Assembly (NCBI RefSeq): GCF_048595595.1
Contig: NZ_CP184347.1
Source of the DNA: Bacteroides pyogenes_A
GTDB lineage: Bacteria; Bacteroidota; Bacteroidia; Bacteroidales; Bacteroidaceae
Direction: 5' to 3' (one strand)
Length of the DNA stretch: 64,000 nt
The translations under genes and the position numbers were made by a program. Each line of letters opens with the position of its first letter. Position 1 is the first letter of the stretch. The notes beneath the pieces are model-generated. The model was not told the DNA's origin. It saw only the letters and a list, made by a program, of their open reading frames with translations, and ran no database searches. Shown piece after piece: positions 50,381 to 59,620 of the stretch.

Positions 50381-52229
50381 TTACTTTCTGTCCGAATTTA
50401 TGTGCTACGCTATGAATTACACTCAATCGCATATCTGTCTGGCGGAAGTGATTGGTTATCATTCCTGAAATCTCATTGTTGGTACGGGTAACGTCTGAGT
50501 AGCCGAAATCTTTCTGTATCGAAATAAAGGGATAAACCGTCATTTTATCCCTGGCAAGTACGGATAAAACACCATCTGCCGTATCGGTATCCTTGAACTC
50601 ATAATCCAGTATTTTTTGAAAAAGCGGTTTGAAAATCACAATAAACTGAGTACACCAAAACCAATCTACCCAATAACGATTAGCAGCCACAGGCACTGCC
50701 ACACCAAAACCACCTATACCACCCGAAAGTAATTCAGAACCTTGTTCGTTGGCTCCAATAATATTTGCCAAAAGATATTCTTTACGATATGCTGGAGTGA
50801 ATGTGTGATCATCTTCACAAATTATCATTATATCATCCTCGTTTTTCTCTGCAATTTGCACCGCTTTTACCATACTTTGCCAAAGCCCAACGGCTCCTAT
50901 CGGATGTTCTACGGCTTCTACCCATGTAAGTGCAAACTCAGTTTTTCCTTGAAACTGCTTCTCTATATGCTTTCGCCTTTCAATTCTCTCTTTTAAATTT
51001 ATCACATAAACAGGCAAATAAAATTCTTCATCAATAGTTAATGTCTGTTCCTTTGTTTGTTCATCGATTGTAAGACTATCGTTAGTCACAAAATCAAGTA
51101 TTTTTTCATTAGCACATTGATTCATTTCTGTATTGGCACATTTTTTATAATTCTCCACAGTTTTCTCCAAAATCTTATTCACTTTCTCTCCCCACACAGC
51201 CCAATTTAGTCGTGTTTCATATTCTTGGCGGGATGATTTGCGGAGTTCTATGTATTTTTCTTTATCGCTGAAAACCGATTTTATTTTTTCAGCATAATCC
51301 TCTGCTGTAGCGTTGGGTGGCAAAAGAAAGCCGTTTTTTCCCTCCCTTATCGGCTGACTTACTCCGCCCACATCCGCAGCTATACTTGGTACACCATAAG
51401 CCGATGCTTCACAAAATACGATGCCAAACGCATCAAATTCAGTGGGCAAAACGAGAAAATGTGAATGATACAGGATGTCGCATAATCGCCCTAAATCCTC
51501 CGGTTTGGCTTTATCCAAGAAAGGAATAATCGTTAAATCTTTATCAACTTTTGATATTTCTGGTGGCGTGCTACCGATAATGGTCAGCGTACACGGAAAT
51601 CCTTCGCTTTTCAGTTTTCGATATGCTCCCAATGCTTTATTACCTCCTTTTTTCTCCCAATTTCTCCCGATAAATACCAAATTACAAACGCTCGTATCAA
51701 TTTCTGCTTGATACCTTTCAGGATGTGGAATATTAGCTCCAAACTCTACAATGCGGATTTTATCTTCGGCGCAAAAATAATCATTAATAGCACTTTCTTT
51801 TGCCCAATCAGAAGAGAAAATAATACTATCAGCATTTTCAATCATCTTTTTTTCAATGCCATCAGCTATTTCCTCGAATTTTGCAGAAGATAGTCTCAGA
51901 TTCTCCTTAAATAACCTAAAAGTAGTATCCCCAATATACACAATCGGTACACTTACTTTCAAATATGCACCGAAAAAATAGTCGCGTACAATTACAACGT
52001 CATAATTATATTTATTTATCCTTTTAGAGATAACTCTGCCATACACTTGAGCGTAAAACTCTGGATAAAATACAGCATTTGAATGGAGTATGTAAGATGA
52101 ATGAATCATATTATTCCCAACCCATTCAACAAAATTCTGTTTAGCCAAAAAACTTACAATGTGATATAAAGTTCCGGACCAGTACTTTATATCAAATGGA
52201 TTTAAAGATGAAAGAAAACAAATATTCAT
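50370..52229 (-). CDS. Bifunctional glycosyltransferase, GT4 fused to GT25-like
   Basis: The 619-residue protein has an N-terminal retaining GT4 domain (residues about 1-360; VFIGRNWEKKGGNKALGAYR, then TEFDAFGIVFCEASAYGVPS with the EX7E motif) joined to a C-terminal GT25/LPS-type galactosyltransferase-like domain (from about residue 405; YLPVYVINLKERIERRKHIE, then MIICEDDHTFTPAYRKEYLL with the EDD metal motif). A double transferase next to peptide precursors is rare. It could build a disaccharide on a peptide or a surface glycan; the former is my inference. A -7 box lies upstream at 52243. Confidence 0.8.
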   Translation of the reverse strand: MNICFLSSLNPFDIKYWSGTLYHIVSFLAKQNFVEWVGNNMIHSSYILHSNAVFYPEFYAQVYGRVISKRINKYNYDVVIVRDYFFGAYLKVSVPIVYIGDTTFRLFKENLRLSSAKFEEIADGIEKKMIENADSIIFSSDWAKESAINDYFCAEDKIRIVEFGANIPHPERYQAEIDTSVCNLVFIGRNWEKKGGNKALGAYRKLKSEGFPCTLTIIGSTPPEISKVDKDLTIIPFLDKAKPEDLGRLCDILYHSHFLVLPTEFDAFGIVFCEASAYGVPSIAADVGGVSQPIREGKNGFLLPPNATAEDYAEKIKSVFSDKEKYIELRKSSRQEYETRLNWAVWGEKVNKILEKTVENYKKCANTEMNQCANEKILDFVTNDSLTIDEQTKEQTLTIDEEFYLPVYVINLKERIERRKHIEKQFQGKTEFALTWVEAVEHPIGAVGLWQSMVKAVQIAEKNEDDIMIICEDDHTFTPAYRKEYLLANIIGANEQGSELLSGGIGGFGVAVPVAANRYWVDWFWCTQFIVIFKPLFQKILDYEFKDTDTADGVLSVLARDKMTVYPFISIQKDFGYSDVTRTNNEISGMITNHFRQTDMRLSVIHSVAHKFGQKVNDK

Positions 52230-52723
52230 ATCACAAATTATTCAAATGTAAAAATAAAGCGTACCTAATACTTATGGCTCATATCTCTGACAAAGATTTA
52301 AGAACTCTTAATTTTTTATGTCCATCTTCCATTAACCAACCTATCTATAGCTATACATGGTTGATTGTCCGTCATTATTTAATGACTTCAGGACCTGAGC
52401 TATATAGGCGTCTCAACTTTTTTAAACATCTACACCTAAAACTATATTTTCAGACTTTTGTATGACCTAATTTTAGAAGAAAAAGAGAAACTGAGACTTA
52501 GCTAAAACTCTTAGCAAAAAAGGTATGACATCTTTTAATATAGCTCTAGCACAAGAGAGGAAAGAGTTTAAATATAAGTATGAAGCTTACTCAATCTAAC
52601 TTTTATATCCTCTTTACTTTCCTTCTTTCTTTACAATGATCCAATATACCACAAAGTTATCATTTACTATTTCATCGTTAATCTACACAATGAATTTAAG
52701 ATTCTTTACAACTATCTAGAACC
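52230..52723. other. AT-rich intergenic region in the island
   Basis: Two minus-strand -7 boxes, TACATTTG at 52243-52250 and TAACTTTG at 52652-52659, could each start a transcript toward the GT4-GT25 gene, the first leaving an unusually short leader. The plus-strand 89-codon frame from 52196 has no recognisable features and I do not call it. No other gene is seen. Confidence 0.45.
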
Positions 52724-54613
52724 TCACATATTCCCAGGCAACAGTTTCAAATATTGGCGAAGTTGAAGCATCTTCGGAACGGCTTTTTCGCCAAATGAAA
52801 CCTCCGGCCGGATAACATCCGATGGTTTACTCTGAGATAAAAATACAATACCATCCATTAACAAATGAGGATATCCAATAAAAAAACGATTATTCGCAGA
52901 AATGGTTCCTACACGCATATATAAGGGTCCTTTGGGAAGAGAAGCGCTATTGGTGAAAAAATAACGATGGTTACTTATATTAAGTTTCGACTCGAGACTG
53001 AGAGAATACGGACAAGGTAATTCGTTAATCATAAAATTAAATTTATTTGTAACGATGTTTTCCCCGTTTCCTACAAAAAATCCTATGGAGAAGAAATCAT
53101 TTTTAAAAAGATTCTTCAACAGCCCGCCACAGGATTGATCGTTAAACGACCAGCTTGCCCGGAACCGGTTATTGCAGATGTGCCCTAAATGTCCATAAAA
53201 GGTAACCGTTTCGTCAGGGGCACATAACATTCCGGTCAAATATCTAATATTTTCATACATGATTGAATCTCTTATTATAAACTTATCATCGGATGAATGG
53301 AGCCGATAAAGTTGTTGATGATAATGGCCAATCATGTTCAATTCAGTAGGGTCTAATTTAATTTTCTTCTCTGCCTCAACCTCTTTTAACGCTTTGACCA
53401 CATCGTTATGGTAAAAAGTAATTGCTGCCAGTCTTTTACATATTTCATCCTCAGCCTCAAGCTTATTTATCTTTCTAAGATAATCAAACAAGTTTAGGTT
53501 ATAAACGGGTAAATCTTCGATGTTAACATCAAATCCCAATACTCGCACCTTTTTATCTGCCGTTTTATTGTATTCTTTTACCCATTTAAAGAAATCCAAC
53601 ATGTTTTTGGAATAAACAGATTGGCTTATCACACCGTATTTTACAATGCTGTCAAGGTGAAACGCCTCATTTCCTCTCACATATTGATTCACGCTAAGCA
53701 TCTCGTCTAAAGGCAACTCTATCAGTATCAACTTGCAATTTCCGTGAGTCACCCGATATTTCAGAATGTCGATGGCCGCCTTTTCTATCGTTTGGCTTCC
53801 GTGTACCGACTCTCCTAACGCTACTATCTTTTTTGTTCTTAATTCTGAGATCGGGCCATATCTTTTTTCCTCTGAAACGCCTAAATCCTTTAACTTTTTC
53901 TTCTTTATTTTATAATGAGAATCCGCATCGGAAATTGAACTGTACAGTTGATCTTCATTCATAGATAATTGTATATCATCAAGGAAAAGAGCAGAGTTGT
54001 CTTTAACGTTGTCCGATTGCAGCTGAAATTCGAACCGTAAAAACCGGACGTTTCTCAAAGGATGTATTGCTTTGGCAATTGTCCAACCCGTGTCTTTCAA
54101 CAGGCTCGTCGTATCTGAGCTTATGACGTCTCCTTCGTCATCCATGCATTGGGTGATAAAAACAGGATTTGATAAATTCTCACTCTTATAAGACAAACGA
54201 ACCGTTATAGAATCAGCATCGCTCGGTTTAAGTAGAAGCCCGCTACTTATAATATGCTTCTTTTTGCTTTTCCCTAACGCGTCTCTTTTATTTCCGGCTA
54301 TCACAATTTTTTGAACAGGCTTTTGAGTATCGATAATTACACTTGTGTCAACCGCCAAAGATAAGTTACCGCCATTATAGACATCCCAATAAATCCTCCT
54401 TAGGTCATCGGTTCCGGAATTGAGTATATACCGGAAAGCGCCATTGTTTTGAGCGAGCAACAAATGACTCTTTACAAACAAACAACAAATTGTGAATATA
54501 CCGCCTCGCAACAGCAGTGACAGAGCAGTAATATCAGAGATACGATTTTTCCTCGATGGAGGAATGCAAGTGGCTAAGCCGGATGAAGTAAAAAAGACTT
54601 GTAATAATTTCAT
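52724..54613 (-). CDS. Erythromycin-esterase-like exported protein
   Basis: The 629-residue protein has a hydrophobic segment (about residues 35-53, LRGGIFTICCLFVKSHLLLA) that may be a signal or anchor, a beta-sandwich region to about 240, and an erythromycin-esterase-type domain: TKKIVALGESVHGSQTIEKA with the family His, LILIELPLDEMLSVNQYV, VRVLGFDVNIEDL and TFYGHLGHICNNRF with the second conserved His. Family members open macrolide lactones, but Bacteroidetes homologues lie in peptide loci with unknown roles. Here it is inside the precursor operon, so a tailoring function is likelier than resistance. Confidence 0.8.
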   Translation of the reverse strand: MKLLQVFFTSSGLATCIPPSRKNRISDITALSLLLRGGIFTICCLFVKSHLLLAQNNGAFRYILNSGTDDLRRIYWDVYNGGNLSLAVDTSVIIDTQKPVQKIVIAGNKRDALGKSKKKHIISSGLLLKPSDADSITVRLSYKSENLSNPVFITQCMDDEGDVISSDTTSLLKDTGWTIAKAIHPLRNVRFLRFEFQLQSDNVKDNSALFLDDIQLSMNEDQLYSSISDADSHYKIKKKKLKDLGVSEEKRYGPISELRTKKIVALGESVHGSQTIEKAAIDILKYRVTHGNCKLILIELPLDEMLSVNQYVRGNEAFHLDSIVKYGVISQSVYSKNMLDFFKWVKEYNKTADKKVRVLGFDVNIEDLPVYNLNLFDYLRKINKLEAEDEICKRLAAITFYHNDVVKALKEVEAEKKIKLDPTELNMIGHYHQQLYRLHSSDDKFIIRDSIMYENIRYLTGMLCAPDETVTFYGHLGHICNNRFRASWSFNDQSCGGLLKNLFKNDFFSIGFFVGNGENIVTNKFNFMINELPCPYSLSLESKLNISNHRYFFTNSASLPKGPLYMRVGTISANNRFFIGYPHLLMDGIVFLSQSKPSDVIRPEVSFGEKAVPKMLQLRQYLKLLPGNM

Positions 54614-54949
54614 TGTATGTACAGTAATTTACCATTAAGATCAACAAAAAAGCAATAAATCTTTGAAATGCCTGAAATCAAGCTAGCTATTGAATAAAAT
54701 TGAGTCAATGAATTTAAAATCCCCCACACACAATCCAAGACTTTTCAGATTTACATATAAAATTCTTAGAAACCTTAGTATACACTTACAAATAAAACTT
54801 TTTTATCTGAGCTATTCAATAAAGCTAATAATTTCAGAAATGACAAAGAATGAAGCGACTCTAGTGAACCAAACTTATTTTATTCATCCTCCTTCATATA
54901 GTGGTCACTTATGATAATTTATATAAGCATTCTAACCTGAGTTCCAAGA
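54614..54949. other. Intergenic between precursor A and the esterase-like gene
   Basis: AT-rich. The minus strand has a strong ribosome-binding-like AAGGAGG near 54890 followed by an 8-codon frame (MNKISLVH), probably a fragment. No supported gene. Confidence 0.4.
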
Positions 54950-55489
54950 TTATCGATTAGAAGTAGCTATCACATTATTACTTTTGTCATAATAAGTTCT
55001 TATGACTACTTTTTTACCCAAATTACTCAAGTATGTTACTTCTACATAATAAAGTTCTTCATCTTTATTGTTTTCAAAAAAAATTCGCAGTGGTTTAAAT
55101 TCTGTGTGATAGTTAGCCAGTGAAAGGACTTTATCTTTCATTGTGAATATACCTGTAATAGTACTAACCACTTCTCCTAAAAAAGCTCCAATAACATTAT
55201 CAACTCCACTAATACCTCCATGGGCATTTTCAATGTATCCATCTTTCAAATCATTGAAATCACTACCGGAGAAATACTGCCCAGCAGAATGATAAACAGG
55301 TATTCCGCTCATATCAACATATCCTCCTTCAAAAACTCTAGTTCTAACTAAATCTCTAAATTCATCATAAGTATATGGATTATTCCATGTACCATCTCCT
55401 CCACCAATAAAATTACGTTGTGCACTTTCACTAATTTCTGGCATCAGTTTTACCAATTCATCCAAACTTTTTCTTGTTAATTTTTTCAT
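54950..55489 (-). CDS. GG-leader precursor A, 179 aa
   Basis: The protein starts MKKLTRKSLDELVKLMPEIS, continues ESAQRNFIGGGDGTWNNPYT and has an extended core: YDEFRDLVRTRVFEGGYVD, YFSGSDFNDLKDGYIENAHG and a C-terminal beta-rich part (LYYVEVTYLSNLGKKVVIRT). The leader and the NPYT...EGGYV block match precursor B, but at 179 residues the core is far larger than classical bacteriocins. Processing after GGG would leave about 149 residues. An upstream ATG at 55519 lies inside a 46-bp repeat flanking the IS and is less likely. The upstream region is cut off from GT2 by the insertion. Confidence 0.8.
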   Translation of the reverse strand: MKKLTRKSLDELVKLMPEISESAQRNFIGGGDGTWNNPYTYDEFRDLVRTRVFEGGYVDMSGIPVYHSAGQYFSGSDFNDLKDGYIENAHGGISGVDNVIGAFLGEVVSTITGIFTMKDKVLSLANYHTEFKPLRIFFENNKDEELYYVEVTYLSNLGKKVVIRTYYDKSNNVIATSNR

Positions 55490-55535
55490 AATATAATAAA
55501 ATCTATAAATTAATTTCAATCTAGAAGTAGACTAT
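55490..55535. repeat. 46-bp direct repeat, left copy, flanking the IS5-type element
   Basis: Identical to 56466-56511. It contains the last codons of the GT2 gene and the 5' leader of precursor A, so the uninterrupted ancestor had GT2 directly before precursor A. Confidence 0.9.
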
Positions 55536-56465
55536 GAAGTGATTTAAACTTTTCTTTTTCTCAAACATTTCCTTAGCAGAATTACCATAAACGCAATATA
55601 GTTCCATGATTCCCAATTCCTAACCGTTGTTTCAAATCGATTTAAAATAGTCCTGTAACTGTCCATCCATGCATCGGTCCTCTCAATGGCATAACGTTCA
55701 GCATACAACATTTCGTCCACAATGGTATTATTGGGAGTCCCGTTTCTTTTATTGATGCAGATATTGGAGACTACTCCATGACAGCCAAGTACACTTCGAA
55801 GAGCTCTACAGTCAAATTCGGCATCCGCATTCAAGAAAAGACCATCCGTTCTGACATTTGCAATCCCAAGGTCATGCATCATAGACCGGATTACGTTTTT
55901 TATGTCATGAGTATCATGATGTTTGCCGCTTTTAGGCGAAGACATGATAACCGGTATGCCTTGCCGGTCTGTAATATAAAGAGCGTTGGTTGTCTTGCGC
56001 TTTTTTCTACCCTGATAACCAACCTCCTCTCCACCACGCATAGCTACCGTATGACTTCCGTCAAGGTCTACACTTGACATATCAAACTTCGTACGGTGCT
56101 TATCCAAAAGATGAAGCCAAAGAGACTTCCATTCACCTTTTTTACTCCATTTGTTATAATGATGGAATACCGCACCATAGGTCAGAACCTTGTCACTGAA
56201 CAGGGAATCTACAGGTAAATATTTCCACTGACACCCTGTTTTCAGTTTATAAAGAATGGCATTTACGATTTCAACAAGACTACTTTGAGTTACGAAACCA
56301 CGTTTGGCCACACATAAATGAGGCAATATTTCACTTTTTATTGTATCTTTGTCCAACACAGCGTACATAGGGATGTTGTTATGAATGAGTTTGGTCACCC
56401 ATAATATAACAATTTTAGCTATTAGTACGCTGTTTCTCATTTGATCAATTAGTTTAAATCACTTC
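55536..56465 (-). mobile_element. IS5-family insertion sequence, complete
   Basis: 930 bp bounded by 15-bp perfect terminal repeats GAAGTGATTTAAACT at 55536-55550 and 56451-56465 (inverted). The only gene is the transposase, whose stop codon lies in the terminal repeat. The flanking 46-bp duplication is much longer than the 2-4 bp normal for IS5 elements. Confidence 0.85.
55544..56368 (-). CDS. IS5-family transposase
   Basis: The 274-residue protein has FVTQSSLVEIVNAILYKLKT, GCQWKYLPVDSLFSDKVLTY, then SSVDLDGSHTVAMRGGEEVG with the first catalytic Asp, ADAEFDCRALRSVLGCHGVV with the second and EMLYAERYAIERTDAWMDSY with the catalytic Glu. The start at 56368 (MYAVLDKDTIK) is chosen because it matches the usual N-terminus; the frame is open 24 codons further. 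It appears intact. Confidence 0.88.
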   Translation of the reverse strand: MYAVLDKDTIKSEILPHLCVAKRGFVTQSSLVEIVNAILYKLKTGCQWKYLPVDSLFSDKVLTYGAVFHHYNKWSKKGEWKSLWLHLLDKHRTKFDMSSVDLDGSHTVAMRGGEEVGYQGRKKRKTTNALYITDRQGIPVIMSSPKSGKHHDTHDIKNVIRSMMHDLGIANVRTDGLFLNADAEFDCRALRSVLGCHGVVSNICINKRNGTPNNTIVDEMLYAERYAIERTDAWMDSYRTILNRFETTVRNWESWNYIAFMVILLRKCLRKRKV

Positions 56466-56511
56466 AATATAATAAAATCTATAAATTAATTTCAATCTAG
56501 AAGTAGACTAT
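56466..56511. repeat. 46-bp direct repeat, right copy
   Basis: Perfect copy of 55490-55535 on the other side of the IS5-type element, overlapping the end of the GT2 gene. Confidence 0.9.
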
Positions 56512-57334
56512 TTTTATTTCTTGTAAATAGTGCAAAAAAGAACTCAAAAACATCGTCGTCAGTCATCAAACCTTCTCCTTGAAGCTTCTCGATTGACATA
56601 AATACTTCTCCAAGGCTTGTATATTCTCTACTATTTAGCTCAAAAAGATAACTTAGTACCTCCTTTTTTATTTTTAACAAGACCTCTATTTGATCATTTC
56701 TTTTTAGTTTACTTACTTGTTGTTCCGAAATTCGATACATTAACAAAGGATGTGATTCCACATAAAATACTCCTTTTTTCTTAGCAATTTCTAACCACAG
56801 TTTATAATCTTCGGCATATTTGTAATTTTCATATTTCAAATTATGTTTTCTCAGAAAATCAGTTCGTATCATTACAGTAGGATGAAAAATCATGTTTCCT
56901 TTCAAAAGATGCAAAAGAGGTTGCTCTATCAATCCAAAAGTCGTTTGAGCGATAGTTCCCTTAAGTACATTTTCTCCAAATGGTGACATCCACGAACTGC
57001 ATACTGTTATTGTAGGCTCTGTTTGCATGATTGCATATTGGATTTTAAGTCTATCAATATACATAATATCATCAGCATCCATACGGGCAATATATTTTCC
57101 ACAAGCAGAAGTTAGTCCCTTGTTTAAAGTTTCTACAAAATTATGTTCATTCTCGATTAATCGAATACGTTTGTCTTTGTAAGAACGAATAATCTCTAAC
57201 GTACGATCAGTTGAGCCATCATCTACGATAATAAATTCAAAGTCTGCAAACGATTGCTTCAACACACTATCCATAGCTTCATGCAAATATTTCTCCGCAT
57301 TGTATGTGGGCATTACTACAGATATCTTAATCAT
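56492..57334 (-). CDS. Glycosyltransferase family 2 (island)
   Basis: The 280-residue GT-A enzyme begins MIKISVVMPTYNAEKYLHEA, has VDDGSTDRTLEIIRSYKDKR, the DxD in YIARMDADDIMYIDRLK, and YAEDYKLWLEIAKKKGVFYV. It overlaps the upstream GT4 gene by 8 bases, so the pair is co-translated. Its stop codon is inside the 46-bp repeat. The acceptor is unknown; its location next to precursor A suggests either precursor or surface glycan modification. Confidence 0.87.
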   Translation of the reverse strand: MIKISVVMPTYNAEKYLHEAMDSVLKQSFADFEFIIVDDGSTDRTLEIIRSYKDKRIRLIENEHNFVETLNKGLTSACGKYIARMDADDIMYIDRLKIQYAIMQTEPTITVCSSWMSPFGENVLKGTIAQTTFGLIEQPLLHLLKGNMIFHPTVMIRTDFLRKHNLKYENYKYAEDYKLWLEIAKKKGVFYVESHPLLMYRISEQQVSKLKRNDQIEVLLKIKKEVLSYLFELNSREYTSLGEVFMSIEKLQGEGLMTDDDVFEFFFALFTRNKNSLLLD

Positions 57335-58592
57335 AAGATAACTCTCCTTCTATCACTTTCTTATATATATTTACCGTTTCATGCATCATTCGCTTTAATG
57401 TGAGTTTAGTTTCATACAAATTACGAACGTTTTTACTTAAAATCATTCTCAAATTATTGTTTTCTATTAATTGAATAATTTTTTCCGCCATCATATCGGT
57501 ATCCACTGATAATCCCGTCAAATTAGAAAAGTGCGTGTGTACTTTCAAGGCATTTACATTATCAGTAAAAATTTCATCCAACCCGTCCACAGCTGTAGTA
57601 ATAACAGGCAAACCAAACATTGCCATCTCTATAGCTACATAGCTAGATTGCTCTTGTAACGAAGCTATTATTCCTGCATTACATTCCATATATTTCTTCT
57701 TTAACTCATCAAAAGGTATCCTTCCTAAAAACTGTAACGATAAATCTCTATTTTCTTCAGTCAGCTTTTGTGAAACCATAGGCGTTACCTTACCTGCAAT
57801 GGTTAAAGATACATTATATCCCTGCCGATTCACTTTTCGTATCGCTTTTAGAATATACCTTAACCCTTTACTATCAGATAGCACCCCCACATACAACAAG
57901 TTGAATATTTTGTTCTTTGTTTTCTCGCGACATTCGTATTCTTCAAAAAAATCATTCATCCCATTGGAAATAACAGAAATATTATAGTTAGGTTCATTCA
58001 TTCCTTTTTTTAGAAAATCAACCGCACATTGAGTTACACATATAATATGATCTGCATCGGTATATGATTGTAGTTCACAGTTATTGGTAATAAAATTCTT
58101 AGATTCTATATTTTTTTCATGATGCAAATACATTTGCCTATACAATTCGTTAAATAGAGTTTTACTAGTATTGTAATATCCTTTCCATGGTATACAATGC
58201 AAATGAGTGATAATTTTGCAAGATATATTCTCACGAATTAAAACAGCTAAGTCAATAAGATTGAGTGTATGCAAATGTAAAATACAGTTTTTTTTATTCT
58301 TAAAAAGGTGCTTCGTAATGCGAAAAACTTGTTCATTATATTTCCGTATCCAAAATCGTTCACTGATAATCTCACGATATTGCTGAGGGAGAGGAATTGT
58401 TATTTTCGTATAAAAATGAGTGTTCTCTTCGTAATGAAATAACATCTTCTCATCATGTCTCAGATGTATCCAACAAACATGTATTGCAGAGTATGACTCT
58501 AACCCTTTCAATAACATTTCTATATACCTATCAACCCCCGATGTATTACCGGCGTGTGCCATATCCATCACAAAAAGATTAATTGTATTCAT
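57327..58592 (-). CDS. Glycosyltransferase family 4 (island)
   Basis: The 421-residue GT-B enzyme shows LLYVGVLSDSKGLRYILKAI, VSLTIAGKVTPMVSQKLTEE and LQEQSSYVAIEMAMFGLPVI, the last with the EX7E-like phosphate-binding region (Gln-Glu...Glu). It is 14 bases from the LanC-like gene upstream and overlaps GT2. Donor and acceptor unknown. AT-rich codon use resembles the rest of the island and differs from the core genes. Confidence 0.85.
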   Translation of the reverse strand: MNTINLFVMDMAHAGNTSGVDRYIEMLLKGLESYSAIHVCWIHLRHDEKMLFHYEENTHFYTKITIPLPQQYREIISERFWIRKYNEQVFRITKHLFKNKKNCILHLHTLNLIDLAVLIRENISCKIITHLHCIPWKGYYNTSKTLFNELYRQMYLHHEKNIESKNFITNNCELQSYTDADHIICVTQCAVDFLKKGMNEPNYNISVISNGMNDFFEEYECREKTKNKIFNLLYVGVLSDSKGLRYILKAIRKVNRQGYNVSLTIAGKVTPMVSQKLTEENRDLSLQFLGRIPFDELKKKYMECNAGIIASLQEQSSYVAIEMAMFGLPVITTAVDGLDEIFTDNVNALKVHTHFSNLTGLSVDTDMMAEKIIQLIENNNLRMILSKNVRNLYETKLTLKRMMHETVNIYKKVIEGELSYD

Positions 58593-58606
58593 ATTTCATC
58601 TCTTGC

Positions 58607-59620
58607 TTAAAGGAATTGGAATCGATTACCTCTACCCGTATTTTGATATATATAGTAAAGCAAAAGCCGTGCAATACCCGATTTATATCCGGCAATGAGA
58701 TCTGTAGGGCAAATGCTTTTTATCATTTCTTTTTCAAAACTTTTTTCGCTACTCCCTTCTAAAAAATTAAAATCTAATTGTTTAATCTCATTTATATTAT
58801 TCATGATCTCATCTTCGTGAAACAAATAGAGTAAATCGATCTTTTCACTGAGAGTCAATATTGGGGAATAAAAACCTAAAATAGCAGTCTCTCTATTTTT
58901 TGTACCAATGAACCATAGTTGCTTATCTTTTATTCTTTTTGCAAGATTACGTAAGTAAAAACCAATAAATAAATTATTTGCAAATTTATCCTGAAGATAT
59001 AGTTCGCTATATTTTCCAGATACTTCTGTAGTGGGGTTAAACATTGTGCAATAATATCCAACTTTAAGATAAAGTTGATACATATTGAGAATGGCTATTT
59101 TAGAATACCTTTTATTTTTTTTCTCTATAGACAAAAACCTATCAATTAACAACTTAGAAGTTTCACAAGAAGCATAATCGATAAACCATTTCATACTTTT
59201 TTTTGAGTTTGTTTTTTGTAAAAAACAGATATAGTAAACTATAGTCAAATAATAAAACATATTATCCTTAATTCCTTTTTCTCTCAACAATATAAGTTTT
59301 TCTTCAATTTTACCATGGTTTTCCCCAAAAAGTTCATCAAAATCTGCATCAATAAAATTGTTATTTATCAAATAAAGCAATACATAGCCAATGCCTGACA
59401 GTCCGTTTTCAAAGCCAATATCGTTATTTTTGGTTATTAGTGACTCTTGCAATAAATCGAATGCTTGTTCTTCAATATATTCATCCTGCAAAAATCTTGC
59501 TGTTTCAAACAGCGCTAACGAGATACCTGCTTTTCCGTTATAAAGCCCCGAAGAATTTACGGAATAAGCATTTAAAAGGAGGTAATCAACCAGTTTTCGT
59601 ATAATTATTTCATCAATCAT
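58607..59620 (-). CDS. LanC-like protein without the zinc-site CHG motif
   Basis: The 337-residue protein has the toroid repeats of LanC cyclases: SGLYNGKAGISLALFETARF, IGFENGLSGIGYVLLYLINN and TDLIAGYKSGIARLLLYYIY. It lacks the Cys, Cys-His-Gly zinc site of true lanthionine cyclases, and no dehydratase gene (LanB/LanM) is present. It may be a catalytically dead or repurposed scaffold for the precursor. It starts inside the end of the TolC gene (4-base overlap), so it is coupled to it. Confidence 0.75.
   Translation of the reverse strand: MIDEIIIRKLVDYLLLNAYSVNSSGLYNGKAGISLALFETARFLQDEYIEEQAFDLLQESLITKNNDIGFENGLSGIGYVLLYLINNNFIDADFDELFGENHGKIEEKLILLREKGIKDNMFYYLTIVYYICFLQKTNSKKSMKWFIDYASCETSKLLIDRFLSIEKKNKRYSKIAILNMYQLYLKVGYYCTMFNPTTEVSGKYSELYLQDKFANNLFIGFYLRNLAKRIKDKQLWFIGTKNRETAILGFYSPILTLSEKIDLLYLFHEDEIMNNINEIKQLDFNFLEGSSEKSFEKEMIKSICPTDLIAGYKSGIARLLLYYIYQNTGRGNRFQFL

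Noticed and set aside
52196..52465. 89-codon plus-strand frame in the island
   Set aside because: Opposite strand to the operon, AT-rich, no motif.
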